Source: Puccinia triticina (Eukaryota > Basidiomycota > Pucciniomycetes > Pucciniales > Pucciniaceae). From it: a stretch of 64,000 nt of DNA. Positions 43,926 through 55,586 of the stretch are shown here, piece after piece; position 1 is the stretch's first letter, and each line of letters begins with the position of its first letter. Position numbers and translations under genes: made by a program. The notes under the pieces were generated by a model that made no database searches, was not told the DNA's origin, and saw nothing but the letters and a program-made list of their open reading frames with translations. The stretch covers positions 1,798,001 through 1,862,000 of the forward strand of contig NC_070562.1 of assembly GCF_026914185.1 (NCBI RefSeq), in the 5' to 3' direction.

Positions 43926-44728
43926 CCTTTTGCTGAATGCAGGAGGGGATGATGGAGGTGCAAACTCTGCCCTTATATACTATCAGATAACAAGACCCAC
44001 CAAGCTAAGCTTGGCAAGTTTTAATCAAGTGGTCTGGTCTGGTTCTAGATGAAGCTGTTTGATGACAGGTATGTGAGAGTTGAGAGTGATTTCAGTAGTT
44101 CTTTGCAAATATAAGGGTTGTAGTGATGTGTGGTGGTGATGGTAAGTGTGAAGGGTGGTATGTAAATAACTGGGGAATACTGAGCTGAGGGAAAAACAAC
44201 TGGGGGAGAGAGAGCTCCTTATATAGACAAATGTGAGGGATTTTCGCTACAAGGGGGACCCTGGATGAGGAATTTTAGCTGGTGGGCTGCGTACAAGTGG
44301 TGTCAGAAGATACTAAATACAGGCAAAAAGTGGGGTGAGAAATGAAAGATGATGTAATACTAATGCAAGGAGTGCATAAACAAAGTGGGGAAATGTCAAA
44401 TACAGGAATACCTCATGCAAGGGGTGCATGAGTGGTGTCAGACTAATTCAAGGAGTGCAGAAATGGGGTCAGAAGACTGCATGCAGCTGCAAGGGGTGCA
44501 TAAATGAAGCGGGGACATGTCAAATACAGAAGAAGTGCGGTGGGCCCCCTGCATATGCAGTGGAGATAAGAGGGATAGAAAAGAGTATGCGTTTGGCTGG
44601 GGCTGATTATGTGTATACCTGGGAAAGGTGACTTGAGAGGTGTGACAGGTTGATGACTGGGGCTGGCCGTGTCCATGAGGGTCCAAGAGGGTGTAACTTC
44701 CAATCCAGCGGGGTTCCAGTGAAGCTTC
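43926..44728. other. Segment related to 21270-22790, probably an old LTR
   Basis: GGGGGAGAGAGAGCTCCTTATATA, GACAAATGTGAGGGATTTT, AAGGAGTGCAT and GGGAAAGGTGACTTGAG occur in the same order as in 21340-22680. Here the sequence is uninterrupted at the TATA, so it provides the empty site for the 21364-22188 element. The copia element starts at its right edge. Confidence 0.5.
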
Positions 44729-45497
44729 TGTTGTGACATGTAGTTAGTTCTTGACTGCGACAACTGTCACATTGTTTTGTAGATAGTAAATCTACATGAT
44801 TTTCTTACTATGTAATAAAATGATCTATCCTGCGAGCTACCAATCCAACAGGTTATGAGCCTATCTTGCTAGAGTAGCTCGTTTTTTGTTTTTACCATCA
44901 CACGTAACCGGCACTACAACAAGTCAATCACCAGTAGTCCCTTCTGGACAAGCAGTAGTCCTTTCAGGGCAAGAAACAGTAGTCTGCCGGCAAGCAATTT
45001 TTTTTTCTTTTTCTCTCGATCATTTTCATATCAATTGACAACCTCCACATTTCCCTTTTATTTCGACCATTCTCCAATCATTCCGATCCGACCTCATCTT
45101 TGATGTCAACCTACTCCGTAATAACCGCTTAAGAGTCTGAGCAGGGCTAGAGCTAGAATCTCATAGGACTGTACTGTGTGGATAACGCTCTGCAGGCGTT
45201 TAGGTTGGACTAATTACCCATAACCAAACAGACAGAACTAGGTTTGACAAAACTTGAAGTCTTGCGATATCGGCTGAAAAGACAGGTGGAGTTAGTTTGT
45301 CCCTCACGCACCCGGATCAACTAATCATCCACAAACATCTACCTTCCCTTCCACCGTTTTTCACCTTTTCCCCCCATATTTCTTTTCTTTCCCCTTTTCC
45401 GTTGTGGTGTGCCAAATCTGTTTCAAGTATCAAATTACATAAAGTGATTGTTGAATACATGAGAAGGAGATATGTTATTAGATTTATTATTGCATAA

Positions 45498-46772
45498 TTA
45501 GATTCTAAAGGTCATTTAACCCCTAGTCATCGTGCTCGCACCCGGGACTATCTTGCCCAAAGAGAAGCTGAAGACAATCGCACACGACAGCAATCATTTC
45601 TTGATGAGGAGGCAAAACTAGCTTCCATCGCAGCCACCGCCATCAAATCATTCAACCCGGAGAACATCCTCAAACCTGATGGATCAAATGTCCAAGAATG
45701 GGCCGAAGCCCTTGGTGTGACTGCCTTTCAGGGGTTCCAAGACAAATTGTTCTTCACACCTCAAGATGGTACAATAGTCAATCCATACCACAAGCAAATT
45801 GGCCGAGACATACGCCACTCATCTGTCCACAGCTTGCTTGCGTATGACCTTCTGGACCTGAACTCATGCGCCGAGGCCTACGAGTTTCTTGTCTTGAAAT
45901 TCCGTATTATCAACTGCGCCAAGCAGATTCAGGCTTGGGGAACTCTCAAGAAGATAAACCTCAGCAATTTTAACAGTTCAGCTGAGGCTGTTGCATCCTT
46001 CAATCGTTGCGCAAAGACATTCGTAGAACAAGGAATTGCATTCACCTGGGATAACGTGATAAGCTTGATCATGCAGTCAAGCCTCCATGATCAATTGAGA
46101 CCAACTGTTGACCGCAAAATTGATCTCTTCATGGAAACCCATGATTTCAAAATTCCAGCCTCGGGTGATGTGCTTCGGTTTTGGAATGCTGCTTGAGTGG
46201 AGAAACGATTGGGTGAAGAAACCGGTAATACAGAATTGTTGGTGCTGAATGTATCCCTAGCTAGCCGCAAGACTAGCGCTTCAGGATTTGTTTCAGGACC
46301 ATCACCAGGAGATCCTTCAAGAAACCCGTCAGGATCAGCTTCAAGACTTCAAGAAAACTCTGAGGTGAACGCCATGGCACTGAACAGGCCGTCCCACTGT
46401 TACATCTGCAAGCAAGAGGGTCACATGGCTCCAAATTGCCCTGTCAGCCAGAAGAACAACCCCACCTCCCGGCTGAGTTCAACTTTCCCGCGCCCTGCGC
46501 CACAACCTGCTTTTCCTCCTTGCTCGGTAACTTACAATTTTGATAAGATACCCTACATCAAACCAGTTCAGCCAGGAGCAAGACCGCCAATCGTGAGCCG
46601 CAACCCTAGCCACTTTCCCTCTAAACACACTACATCGGCCCCTCCTTTGAAGACTGTTGAGTCTAGACAAGTCAACCCGGATCTTTTTGCGGAGGAAGAT
46701 GAAGAGGTCAAATATGTTTTTGAGAGCGAGCATCTCGTAGCCAAGACTACTGGTCACCACTTCGATCTACGC
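45498..46772 (+). pseudogene. Copia gag (5' part of gag-pol) with an in-frame stop
   Basis: The frame is open from just after a TAA at 45495-45497 (SHRARTRDYLAQREAEDN...) through a copia gag helical domain (LGVTAFQGFQDKL onward) and a zinc knuckle CYICKQEGHMAPNC to the insertion point (HHFDLR). A TGA at 46194-46196 interrupts it; CGA or TGG would be natural there. No ATG lies in frame ahead of the conserved region, so the start has been lost or lies in a spliced leader. The 3' end joins in frame with 52463 when the nested element is removed. Confidence 0.85.
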
Positions 46773-47795
46773 TGTGGAACTACTCTTGGGATGAATAGAG
46801 CTGGAGAGGGAATGGTGCTTTGATTGGCTGCCTCTCTGAGAACAAGAAAAAGATATAAGAGTGTGGACTCTTATGGAAAGGTGTGGCTATAGAGGATTCT
46901 TGAGGTATGTCTTGAGGGTTACTTTTCTACTAATCTAATATTTTGTACACAGATAACAAGCTTGTCCAATCTGATTTATTGGCATAAGCAAGGCTAATGA
47001 TAGGTGACCAGTGATCTGAATTACTTTGACAGGATCTGATGGGGAACAAATGAAGAGGAAAACAACCCAGTTTATATACACAAGAAAGAGCAGCCATGAG
47101 GAAACAAGGATAACCTGAAGGGAAGCATAGAACATTCTACTTCTATAGGATGAAACAGCCATGTGGTCAGAGTAGTGGGTCAAGGAGTCACATGATGGTG
47201 TAATAGTGGGTGGGGATGATGCCATCTTCTGGGGGCTTTGGTTCAATCTTCCTAGTTAGAGGAGGGGATATGTGAGACATAACAGGGGTAGAATATTCTA
47301 TGATCTAAGATAGGAGTAGTTAGGCGTTTCAGGAAGTGTTTCAGGAAGAAGTCATCTAGGGATTGAAGATAGGAGGAGTTAGGTGTTTCAGGAAGCGTTT
47401 CAGGAAGCGTTTCAGGAATTGTTTCAGGGAGAAATAATCTAGGTGGGGTTTGGGGCTATGTCTAGTATAATGTGTATCATGTTGGGTTTGGAGGGTGAAG
47501 GGTTTCAAGGTTGCTTATACATCTTTGAGCACATGGTTCTAAGGAAACACTAGAAGAAGGGGGTAACATGTGATCTGGGTAGATGTTTGAGACTAGGGAG
47601 AGGGTTTATCCAAGAGAGGGGGAGTGTGGGAAGAGGGAATACTATTATCCAGGGTATGACCATTGAGTGGGGATGTTGAGGACCTTGGGCTTTGCTGACA
47701 AGGGGGCCAGAGGTATGGGATTTAGCCTTGAGGTGTGACAGCCTTGTGATTGATGGTTGCTGGTTTTCTGGGTAGATCAGGATTGGCTTACCACA

Positions 47796-48234
47796 TCCAC
47801 CCCCAAATTAGATGATGTCCCCATCATCCAGAAAAAAAGAAAAGAGGCCAATCCTGAGGAGAGAAGAAAAGCTAGCATATGACAGAGGACAAAGGAAGAG
47901 ATGAACTGAAGCAAAAAAGAAACTATGTTGTGTAGATTTTATGATGCCCAAAAAATGAAATTGAGGATGAGAAAGATTTTATGTGAAGGCTGAGGGGGAG
48001 ACATGTTTTTTTTATATCTTCACCTTTCTTCTATATATGTACTTGAATTGGAGGGGAGAGGTCATGAGAGGAAAGGGAAGTATATTGGCTTGCCACCCCC
48101 AAATTGGGTGAACTTGAGTTGGGGTGTGAAGATCTAATCTAAAAAAAACTGAGAGAAGGGACTGCTCTCTTGGGGGAATGGGGAAACAACAACAGCCACC
48201 CCCAAATTGGGTGAGTGTGACTAGGTAGCAAGGC
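47796..48234 (-). promoter_or_regulatory. 3' untranslated region of the TR-GAG element with three polypurine-tract-like copies
   Basis: AATTTGGGGGTGG on the minus strand occurs next to the LTR (47797-47809) and twice more, as TCACCCAATTTGGGGGTGGC, near 48093-48112 and 48196-48215. The copy at the LTR is the likely plus-strand primer; the other two may be duplicated tracts. Confidence 0.5.
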
Positions 48235-51180
48235 TTATGAGATTCTGGCTAGTAGGGATAGTCCATGTCCCTTGTTTGTTTGTTCTTTTTGTCTAGATAT
48301 GAAAGTTCCTAGAGTTTTACCAAAACCAAGATGAGACATGCCCTTCAACCTGTGGAACCTGAAGTTAGCAACAATCCAAATATTCCATAGATTAATTTTT
48401 TGGATTTTTGGAAGGGGATTTGGGGAAAACCAAGGTACTGGGAGTTTATGCTGAATACTGGTTGACTTGATTATTTGCTTTAAGAATTTCAGAAAAAATT
48501 GAGCTCCAGGATCCTTTTGGCTTGTGTCAGGGGGTTTGAAGAGTGGATATTCAAGTTGATTAGGGATAAACTGGTGAGTTGGAAGAGAATGTGATTCCTG
48601 TGGTTTGTTTGTTAGAGAGGCCAATTCCAATTTTCTTTCTGTGGGTTTACCAGGGTTTTTGTGGAAAACATGTCTTCCCAAAATACAAATGGAGGCTGAG
48701 TGGGCAATGGAGGTTTCATCAACTAGGAATAAATTTGCACCATGATCATTTGAGGAAGGCAAGTTTGGCTGGGAACAATTTTCTTCAAAAAAAGGTGGAC
48801 CAAATTCCAATGTGGGTTTTCCTACTAAATCCAAGGTTGATCTCTTTGAGATGGAGGGTGATGAAGATATTTGGTCTATAAGTTTACCAGGATCCTTCTG
48901 GAAAATGTAGGTCTTGAATTTGGCTGAGGATTGGTTGGAAAGAGAAATGGGCTCAAAATTCTGAGTGGAAATTAATTGGAATTGTTCCAAGGAAGAGTCT
49001 ATTTTACTATCTATAAAAGGTGCCTGGGATCCCAGAATATCCAAGGGTAGTGGACTTGAATGGCAAGAATTTTCTAGAAATAAGGATTGGCAACATCCAA
49101 GGGTGGGTTCTTTTGAGGTTTTATTTTCTTCAGATGTAGCAGCAATGGTTGAGTATGGTGAGTGATTTTCTTCTGGGGTAAAATTTTGGCTGATATTTTC
49201 TGTGGCCTCTTCTTCAGTTAATCCCAATTTAGTTTCAAATGCAAATAGAGTATCTGGAGGTTCTTTAACTATTGAGTTTGGTGAGAGAATCTCAGGGATA
49301 GAAGTTTCTTCATTGGTTCCACTGGCTGATACTAATTGCTCTGCTCTTGTGTTGTCCAATTTTTCTGAGGTTCCAATATTTTGAAAGACCTGGGAAGTGA
49401 TTTTTGGCATGAAAGGTGTCATAAATCTAATTGGGGAGCTGGCTTCATCTTCCAGGTCGCCACTATTGGCTTTGATCTTCAGCATTGAGTCCAAGGGTAA
49501 TCTTCTAGAACTGATCATCAAGGCTTCCACATCTTGGTCCATGTGCTCTATTATTCCAAAGGATACCTGAGGTTCCAGGTTACTTGCTTGTGCATTTGGG
49601 TTGAGTGTTCCAGAGGGTAAGTGGATAACTCCTGGTTGCTTCTTTGCTTGGTGAAACTGGTCCACAGTTGCCTTGTAGGGGGTATTCCTGTCCCAGGGAA
49701 TTTGAGATCCATCAGGGAGTCTGACTGTATTCCCTTCTTTCTTGTAGAGGCCATTGAGTTCATCCAGGTTTACTAGGTTGCATCTATGCATGGTGTGGCC
49801 CATCATATGACAGTAATTGCACTTCAGGGTTGCAGGGTCCCTCTCATATTGAGCTGGTTTGTAGGGGACATGACTGGAAGAGATAAAGGGGGAAGGCTTT
49901 TGGACATTCCAACTGGCAAGGTTCCTAGTGAGTTGATCCATGGATTTATCCTGAGTTTGGTTTTGTTGACTCATTTTTGCAGGCTGTTGAATTCCTAAGG
50001 GTTTTTCCTGGGTTGTTTCTTCCTCCAAAATTGACAGGGTCTTGAATTCCTTGGAGATGTAGTGCATAATGACTAGGTAAGGAGGGAGAATATGGGAACC
50101 ATCTACAGAGCTTTGCATTTGTCTATCCCTGAGGAGCTCCCTACAGACTGATACCTTGATAGGGGTGCTGACACAGTTGAGTACTGCATGTCTTATTTCT
50201 TCTGCACTAGCCATATGCTGACACCTAAATAGGTAAGCTACCAGGTTGTCCAACTTGATGCTGAAGTCCTGGAATTCCTTCTGAGTTTTGATTCCTTTGG
50301 CCTGAGTAGTAAAAAGGAGCTTGTCCAAATCATTCCTGGTGTACTTGAGGAGAGGTAACATTTTTCCCCATCTTTGGACTAATTTCAGTTTAAGCTTTTC
50401 CCAATCATGGCCAACCTGTTCAGTCATTTCCTGAACCTCATTGATCAGGGCTTCTCCTTCCAAGAAGACAGTAATTTGGATGGCTATATCACATCCTAGG
50501 GCACCATCCAGTTGAGCAGCATTCTCTAGCCTCTTGATGAAGTTACTGATTTCCATGTTGGAACCATCAAAAAAGAGGCCTTTGGCCATGGATTTGATCT
50601 TGACAGGTTTTCTTCCAAAAGGTTCTGGGTTGTAGGCTGGGAGTTGGATATTGGCTTCCAATAAATGGTGAGGATTGCTAGTGTTGGTTCCCATCTGGTA
50701 ATTTTGGGCTGCAGAGATACTTGCTGACTGGCCTGCTACAGGTTGAAATGGTTCAGGGAGAGGGTCCAAGGCAGGGCTTCCAGAACTAGGAGGATTGGCA
50801 TTCCTCATGGGGCCAGGATTGGTTGGTAGGTATGGGTTTCCAGGATAGTTGACTCCAGAGTTTGCAGGGGCATAATTTCCATTCCAGGGTTGTTCAGTAG
50901 GTCCAGGGTTTACAAATTGATTAGGTCCAGGGTTTGCAGGTAAGTTGTTTCCCCCAAAGTGGGTGGAGCCATGGGCTTCTTGCTGGGGTTGTCCTGTGTA
51001 TCCAGGGTTGATGTGAGCTGATTCAAGATTGGGTTGTCCTCCAGTAGTAGGTATTTGACCAAGGTTTGCTTCTCTGGAGAATCCTACAAATGAAGGCATG
51101 AAAAATCTTTCTATGGCTGACTCCAAGGTGGTTCTAGGTAGGTATTGGGACTGAGAGTTGGATCTAAAGTGCCTAGCCAT
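48235..51180 (-). CDS. Gag protein of the TR-GAG element
   Basis: An intact frame of 981 codons. Residues about 80-130 carry repeated NPGP motifs in a Pro/Asn/Gly-rich segment. Residues 195-390 are a helical retrotransposon-gag domain (GLFFDGSNMEISNFIKRLEN, VQRWGKMLPLL). A CCHC zinc knuckle CNYCHMMGHTMHRC spans 454-467 and is followed by LYKKEGNTVRLPDGSQIPW, a pattern common after basidiomycete gag knuckles. The last 450 residues are Ser/Pro/Glu-rich and unstructured, with no protease DTG/DSG or RT motif. It would form particles for RNA packaging. The intact length with young LTRs suggests recent activity in trans. The first Met is used; a stop lies not far upstream. Confidence 0.88.
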   Translation of the reverse strand: MARHFRSNSQSQYLPRTTLESAIERFFMPSFVGFSREANLGQIPTTGGQPNLESAHINPGYTGQPQQEAHGSTHFGGNNLPANPGPNQFVNPGPTEQPWNGNYAPANSGVNYPGNPYLPTNPGPMRNANPPSSGSPALDPLPEPFQPVAGQSASISAAQNYQMGTNTSNPHHLLEANIQLPAYNPEPFGRKPVKIKSMAKGLFFDGSNMEISNFIKRLENAAQLDGALGCDIAIQITVFLEGEALINEVQEMTEQVGHDWEKLKLKLVQRWGKMLPLLKYTRNDLDKLLFTTQAKGIKTQKEFQDFSIKLDNLVAYLFRCQHMASAEEIRHAVLNCVSTPIKVSVCRELLRDRQMQSSVDGSHILPPYLVIMHYISKEFKTLSILEEETTQEKPLGIQQPAKMSQQNQTQDKSMDQLTRNLASWNVQKPSPFISSSHVPYKPAQYERDPATLKCNYCHMMGHTMHRCNLVNLDELNGLYKKEGNTVRLPDGSQIPWDRNTPYKATVDQFHQAKKQPGVIHLPSGTLNPNAQASNLEPQVSFGIIEHMDQDVEALMISSRRLPLDSMLKIKANSGDLEDEASSPIRFMTPFMPKITSQVFQNIGTSEKLDNTRAEQLVSASGTNEETSIPEILSPNSIVKEPPDTLFAFETKLGLTEEEATENISQNFTPEENHSPYSTIAATSEENKTSKEPTLGCCQSLFLENSCHSSPLPLDILGSQAPFIDSKIDSSLEQFQLISTQNFEPISLSNQSSAKFKTYIFQKDPGKLIDQISSSPSISKRSTLDLVGKPTLEFGPPFFEENCSQPNLPSSNDHGANLFLVDETSIAHSASICILGRHVFHKNPGKPTERKLELASLTNKPQESHSLPTHQFIPNQLEYPLFKPPDTSQKDPGAQFFLKFLKQIIKSTSIQHKLPVPWFSPNPLPKIQKINLWNIWIVANFRFHRLKGMSHLGFGKTLGTFISRQKEQTNKGHGLSLLARIS

Positions 51181-52458
51181 ACTTAAGGGTTGATTGGTAA
51201 GTGACTGGATAGAAGGAGATGAGGATTTGTTCTGTGAATTGATGGGAGTAAGGGTTGATGGTAGATAATCCTGGGGAACTTGGGATATTGTCAGGGAAAT
51301 CTGTAAAGGTATGTAGATTTGTTAAAATGTGAAGTTTAATAAATGCACTAGCTAATCTTTAACTATATATTAGACTAGTACTCCAAAAGTAAGACTGAAA
51401 ACTGAAGATCTTCAGGCCACTGTTGGGACACCACTTGTGGAACTACTCTTGGGATGAATAGAGCTGGAGAGGGAATGGTGCTTTGATGGGCTGCCTCTCT
51501 GGGAACAAGAAAAAGATATAAGAGTGTGGACTCTTATGGAAAGGTGTGGCTATAGAGGATTCTTGAGGTATGTCTTGAGGGTTACTTTTCTACTAATCTA
51601 ATATTTTGTACACAGATAACAAGCTTGTCCAATCTGATTTATTGGCATAAGCAAGGCTAATGATAGGTGACCAGTGATCTGAATTACTTTGACAGGATCT
51701 GATGGGGAACAAATGAAGAGGAAAACAACCCAGTTTATATACACAAGAAAGAGGAGCCATGAGGAAACAAGGATAACCTGGAGGGAAGCATAGAACATTA
51801 TACTTCTATAGGATGAAACAGCCATGTGGTCAGAGTAGTGGGTCAAGGAGTCACATGATGGTTTAATAGTGGGTGGGGATGATGCCATCTTCTGGGGGCT
51901 ATGTTTCAATCTTCCTAGTTAGAGGAGGGGATATGTGAGACATAACAGGGGTAGAATATTCTATGATCTAAGATAGGAGTAGTTAGGCGTTTCAGGAAGT
52001 GTTTCAGGAAGAAGCCATCTAGGGATTGAAGATAGGAGGAGTTAGGTGTTTCAGGAAGCGTTTCAGGAAGCGTTTCAGGAATTGTTTCAGGGAGAAATAA
52101 TCTAGGTGGGGTTTGGGGCTATGTCTAGTATAATGTGTATCATGTTGGGTTTGGAGGGTGAAGGGTTTCAAGGTTGCTTATACATCTTTGAGCACATGGT
52201 TCTAAGGAAACACTAGAAGAAGGGGGTAACATGTGATCTGGGTAGATGTTTGAGACTAGGGAGAGGGTTTATCCAAGAGAGGGGGAGTGTGGGAAGAGGG
52301 AATACTATTATCCAGGGTATGACCATTGAGTGGGGATGTTGAGGACCTTGGGCTTTGCTGACAAGGGGGCCAGAGGTATGGGATTTAGTCTTGAGGTGTG
52401 ACAGCCTTGTGATTGATGGTTGCTGGTTTTCTGGGTAGATCAGGATTGGCTTACCACA

Positions 52459-55400
52459 ACGCGAGATGTCCCTAGACCACCAGGGTCAAGAGGTCATTTG
52501 CGACTCGGGTGATTCAGACAATGTGACCAGAGACAGGTTTGCCCAATTGGATCAACCTATTGCTGTCAAAGTAGCAACTGACAGTGCATGCGACTTCATA
52601 ACAGGCACGGGTACTTTGAAGTTTGCAGGGATGAACCAAACAACCATCGCTGTTAGAGGAGTTTACTATTTTGAGTGTGCTCAATTGACCCTCCTCTCCA
52701 TAGCAGCTTTCAAACAGGCTAAAGCCCGTTTCAGGATCAACGGAAATTTTGACTCAATTGATCTGCTCTCTAGTAACGGCCGGGTACTTCTGCACAGCAA
52801 ATTTGACCCCTTGAAGAACGCCTGGCCACTTGCGCGACCCATACGGGCTCTTACATCCAATGCCCCTTGTTTTGTTTCACCTTGTTTTCTTCCTATCAAT
52901 CTTGAAATAAATGCACAGACTGTTTTTAAATCTCCTGCTGCCGTTGAGCACAGTCAATTCACGTGGACTGCTGAGGATTTGACCGCAGATGAGAAGACAC
53001 TATTGTTTTGGCATTGTCTTTTTGGACACACTAGTTTGAGGAAAATCAGGAGGTTGGTCAAACTACAACTTGGGTATGGACTTCCTTCGTCAATGCCAAG
53101 TGGGTCCATCAAATGTCTGGTATGCTCAATCTGCAAGGCAACCAGAACGACGGCGCTAGGCCCGACTAACAGGATCCTAGCTAAGTTATCAGTTGTGTGT
53201 GTAGATCTCATGGGACCTTTTGATACACCTACTATGACCGGTGGCAAATACACACTCACTATTTGCAACGCATTCACATCATACAGCAAAGTCAAGATTT
53301 TGAAGGCAAAAGCGGATGCAGCGGCTATATTGATGGAAACAATCATTCAATGGGAGAATCAAACAGATGTGAAACTCAAGGTCCTCAGATCGGACAATGG
53401 GGGTGAATTTGACTCCAAGGTCCTTGGTAAGTTTCTCAGTGACAAAGGCATTGTTGCTGAGCGCTCTCTTCCTTACCACCACTTTCAAAATGGGGCAGCC
53501 AAACGCTACAACCAAACGGTATCCGAAATGGGAAGGAGCGTGCTGTATGACAGCGAGCTTGGGCGCAAATTCTGGGGATATGCGTTTATGTGGTCCGCAT
53601 GGACACTGAACAGAATACCAAATCAAATTACAAAGGAGAAGACCCCATATGAGTGTTTCTTTGGAGGGAAACCTCAACTTGACAGGACACGAGTTTTTGG
53701 TTCTTGTGCTTATGTTCTTGTTGCTCCAGAGAAGCAAAAAAAACTGGACAACCACGCAGTTGAAGGACTTGTTGTTGGCCACCTCCCAGAATCAAAAGGC
53801 TAGAACTTTTGGCTTCCCAAGAGCAAGAAACTCATTTCATCAGCCTGGGCGGATTTCGGACGCAACACACTTCCCTCCGTCACATCCTCAACAGCACCGG
53901 AGCCAGCTCCACCATCTGGCTCAAAGACCATCATGGGCAACAACAAACATACAACATCCAACCTTCTCCTACTCAACGATTTCACAGAAGAAATCAAGGT
54001 GGCTGAGCAAGAGAAGGCTGTTGACGCTTGCCAACAAGATTGTGCTGATGATTCTGACTCAATACCAATGATGTTCTGTGCGGCCATGCGCTCCGAGGAA
54101 GCTGCGCAATGGAAACTTGCAATTGATACCGAACTAGAGAACTTGCGCCGTAAAAGTGTGTGGCAAATCCAAAAACTGCCGGCAAATCGTTGAAAACTAG
54201 GAGCTCAATGGGTCTTTGCGAAGAAGATAAACAAGGATGGGTCCATCAAGTTCAAAGCTAGATATGTGGCAAAGGGTTTCAACCAGAAGGAAGGAACCGA
54301 TTTTGCTCACACCTTCGCACCAACAGCAACATTTACCTCAATGAGAGTTCTTCTCACCATTGCAGCGAAGAACAACTGGCCTATCTATAACTTCAATTTT
54401 GTGGCCGCCTACCTCAACGCTCCCATTGATGAGGAGGTTTGGGTTCAAGCGCCTGAAGGGCTTGACGTGAACCTTGGTGAAGCTTGTTTACTACAACGCG
54501 CTCTGTACGGCACCAAACAGGCTGCACGTTGCTGGTGGAAACATCTCAGCGAAACCCTGGCCGATTTGGGTTATGTTTCTAGCTACTATGACTCTAGCGT
54601 GTATACTCTCAGCAACAAGAAAGATCGATCCATCATCTGGGTACATGTGGATGACAGAATCGTGACGGGATCATCAGACGCCGCACTCAAGCAACTAGAA
54701 GTACAACTCAAAGGAAGTCTTGAGATTAAATTGGAAGAAGGCCTCAAGAGCATGGTCAGTGTTAAAATCAAGCGGACTGCTGAAGGGTTTGAACTGACGC
54801 AACCCAATCTCATCACAAAGATTCTTACGGAACGCTGGGACGGAGCAACACTACACTCTAGCCCTCTGCTGGAGGGATACACAGCCAACACAGAAGATGA
54901 TGTAGATGGGATTAACAGTTCCGACTATCTCTCTATTGTTTGGGAGCCTCAGTTACGTGGCAGTTGGAAAGCGACCTGACATGGCGTATAGTGTTAATTA
55001 TCTGGCAAGATTCTCCGCCAAGCCATCAACACTCCATTGGAAAGGGCTGAAGCATCTCCTAGGCTATATTGCTAGCTCAAAAGATACACCGCTCCACATC
55101 AAACCGAGAAAGACAGACCAATCGCCAGTGGAATGCTTTGTTGACGCCAACTGGGGAGGACCAAACTCAAGATCGCCGCATGAGGTGATTATGCGCCTGT
55201 ACGGAACTCCTATCATGTGGGTCTCAAGAAGGCTTGTCACAGTGGCCAGCTCAACTTGCCAGGCGGAATATATGGCCCTTGGACATGCAACAAGACACGC
55301 GCTCTGGATCCGGAATCTTCTCTACGACATCATAGGGGCAAATTTCACTGTGAACATATTTTGCAACAATCAGTTGGCCGTCAAAATTGGATGTGAAGAC

Positions 55401-55586
55401 GCCTCAAACAAACGGACCCATCACATTGAGCGTGACTTCTACATCACAAACCAGGCTCTTTTCAAAAAGAAGACTTGTCTCACATGGATACCCGGTAAAG
55501 AACAGATTGCTGATGTTTTGAAAAAGGCGCTTGGTAAATCAGCGCACAAGAGGTGTGGCAAGATTGTGCAAGGTTACGGTCAATAA
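52459..55586 (+). pseudogene. Copia pol (protease, integrase, RT, RNase H), with two stops and a frameshift
   Basis: After the insertion the frame resumes with a protease-like ICDSGDSDNVTRD, a GAG-pre-integrase HHCC (FWHCLFGHTS, CLVCSICKA), an integrase core with D in VCVDLMGPF and D in LRSDNGGEF but Lys for the catalytic Glu (QNGAAKRYNQT), an RT (GAQWVFAKKI, AFNQKEGTDF-like, IWVHVDDRIVTGSS) and an RNase H (STCQAEYMALGHA, NNQLAVKIG). Stops TAG at 53801-53803 and TGA at 54191-54193 interrupt otherwise continuous frame-2 reading, and an extra T near 54939 shifts the frame before GSLSYVAVGKRPDM. All domains are present, so this was an autonomous element before decay. Confidence 0.92.

Larger units (their letters stand above)
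46773..52458 (-). mobile_element. Gag-only LTR retrotransposon (TR-GAG type)
   Basis: Two 1023-bp LTRs (46773-47795 and 51436-52458) differing at about ten positions, TGTGG...CCACA termini, and ACGC duplicated on both sides (46769-46772, 52459-52462). The host copia frame is continuous once it is removed. The interior encodes only a gag on the minus strand. The polypurine tract TTTGGGGGTGGA abuts the left (3') LTR, and TGGTGTCCCAACAG beside the right (5') LTR is a candidate primer-binding site. A TATA-like TATATAAAC lies in the 5' LTR near 51733. There is no protease, RT, RNase H or integrase, so it needs an autonomous partner not seen here. Confidence 0.9.

Noticed and set aside
51598..51909. 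A 91-103 codon frame with hydrophobic segments, present in three LTR copies (14671, 46935, 51598)
   Set aside because: The LTRs are about 98% identical, so conservation is not evidence of selection, and the frame overlaps the TATA-like promoter of the LTR.
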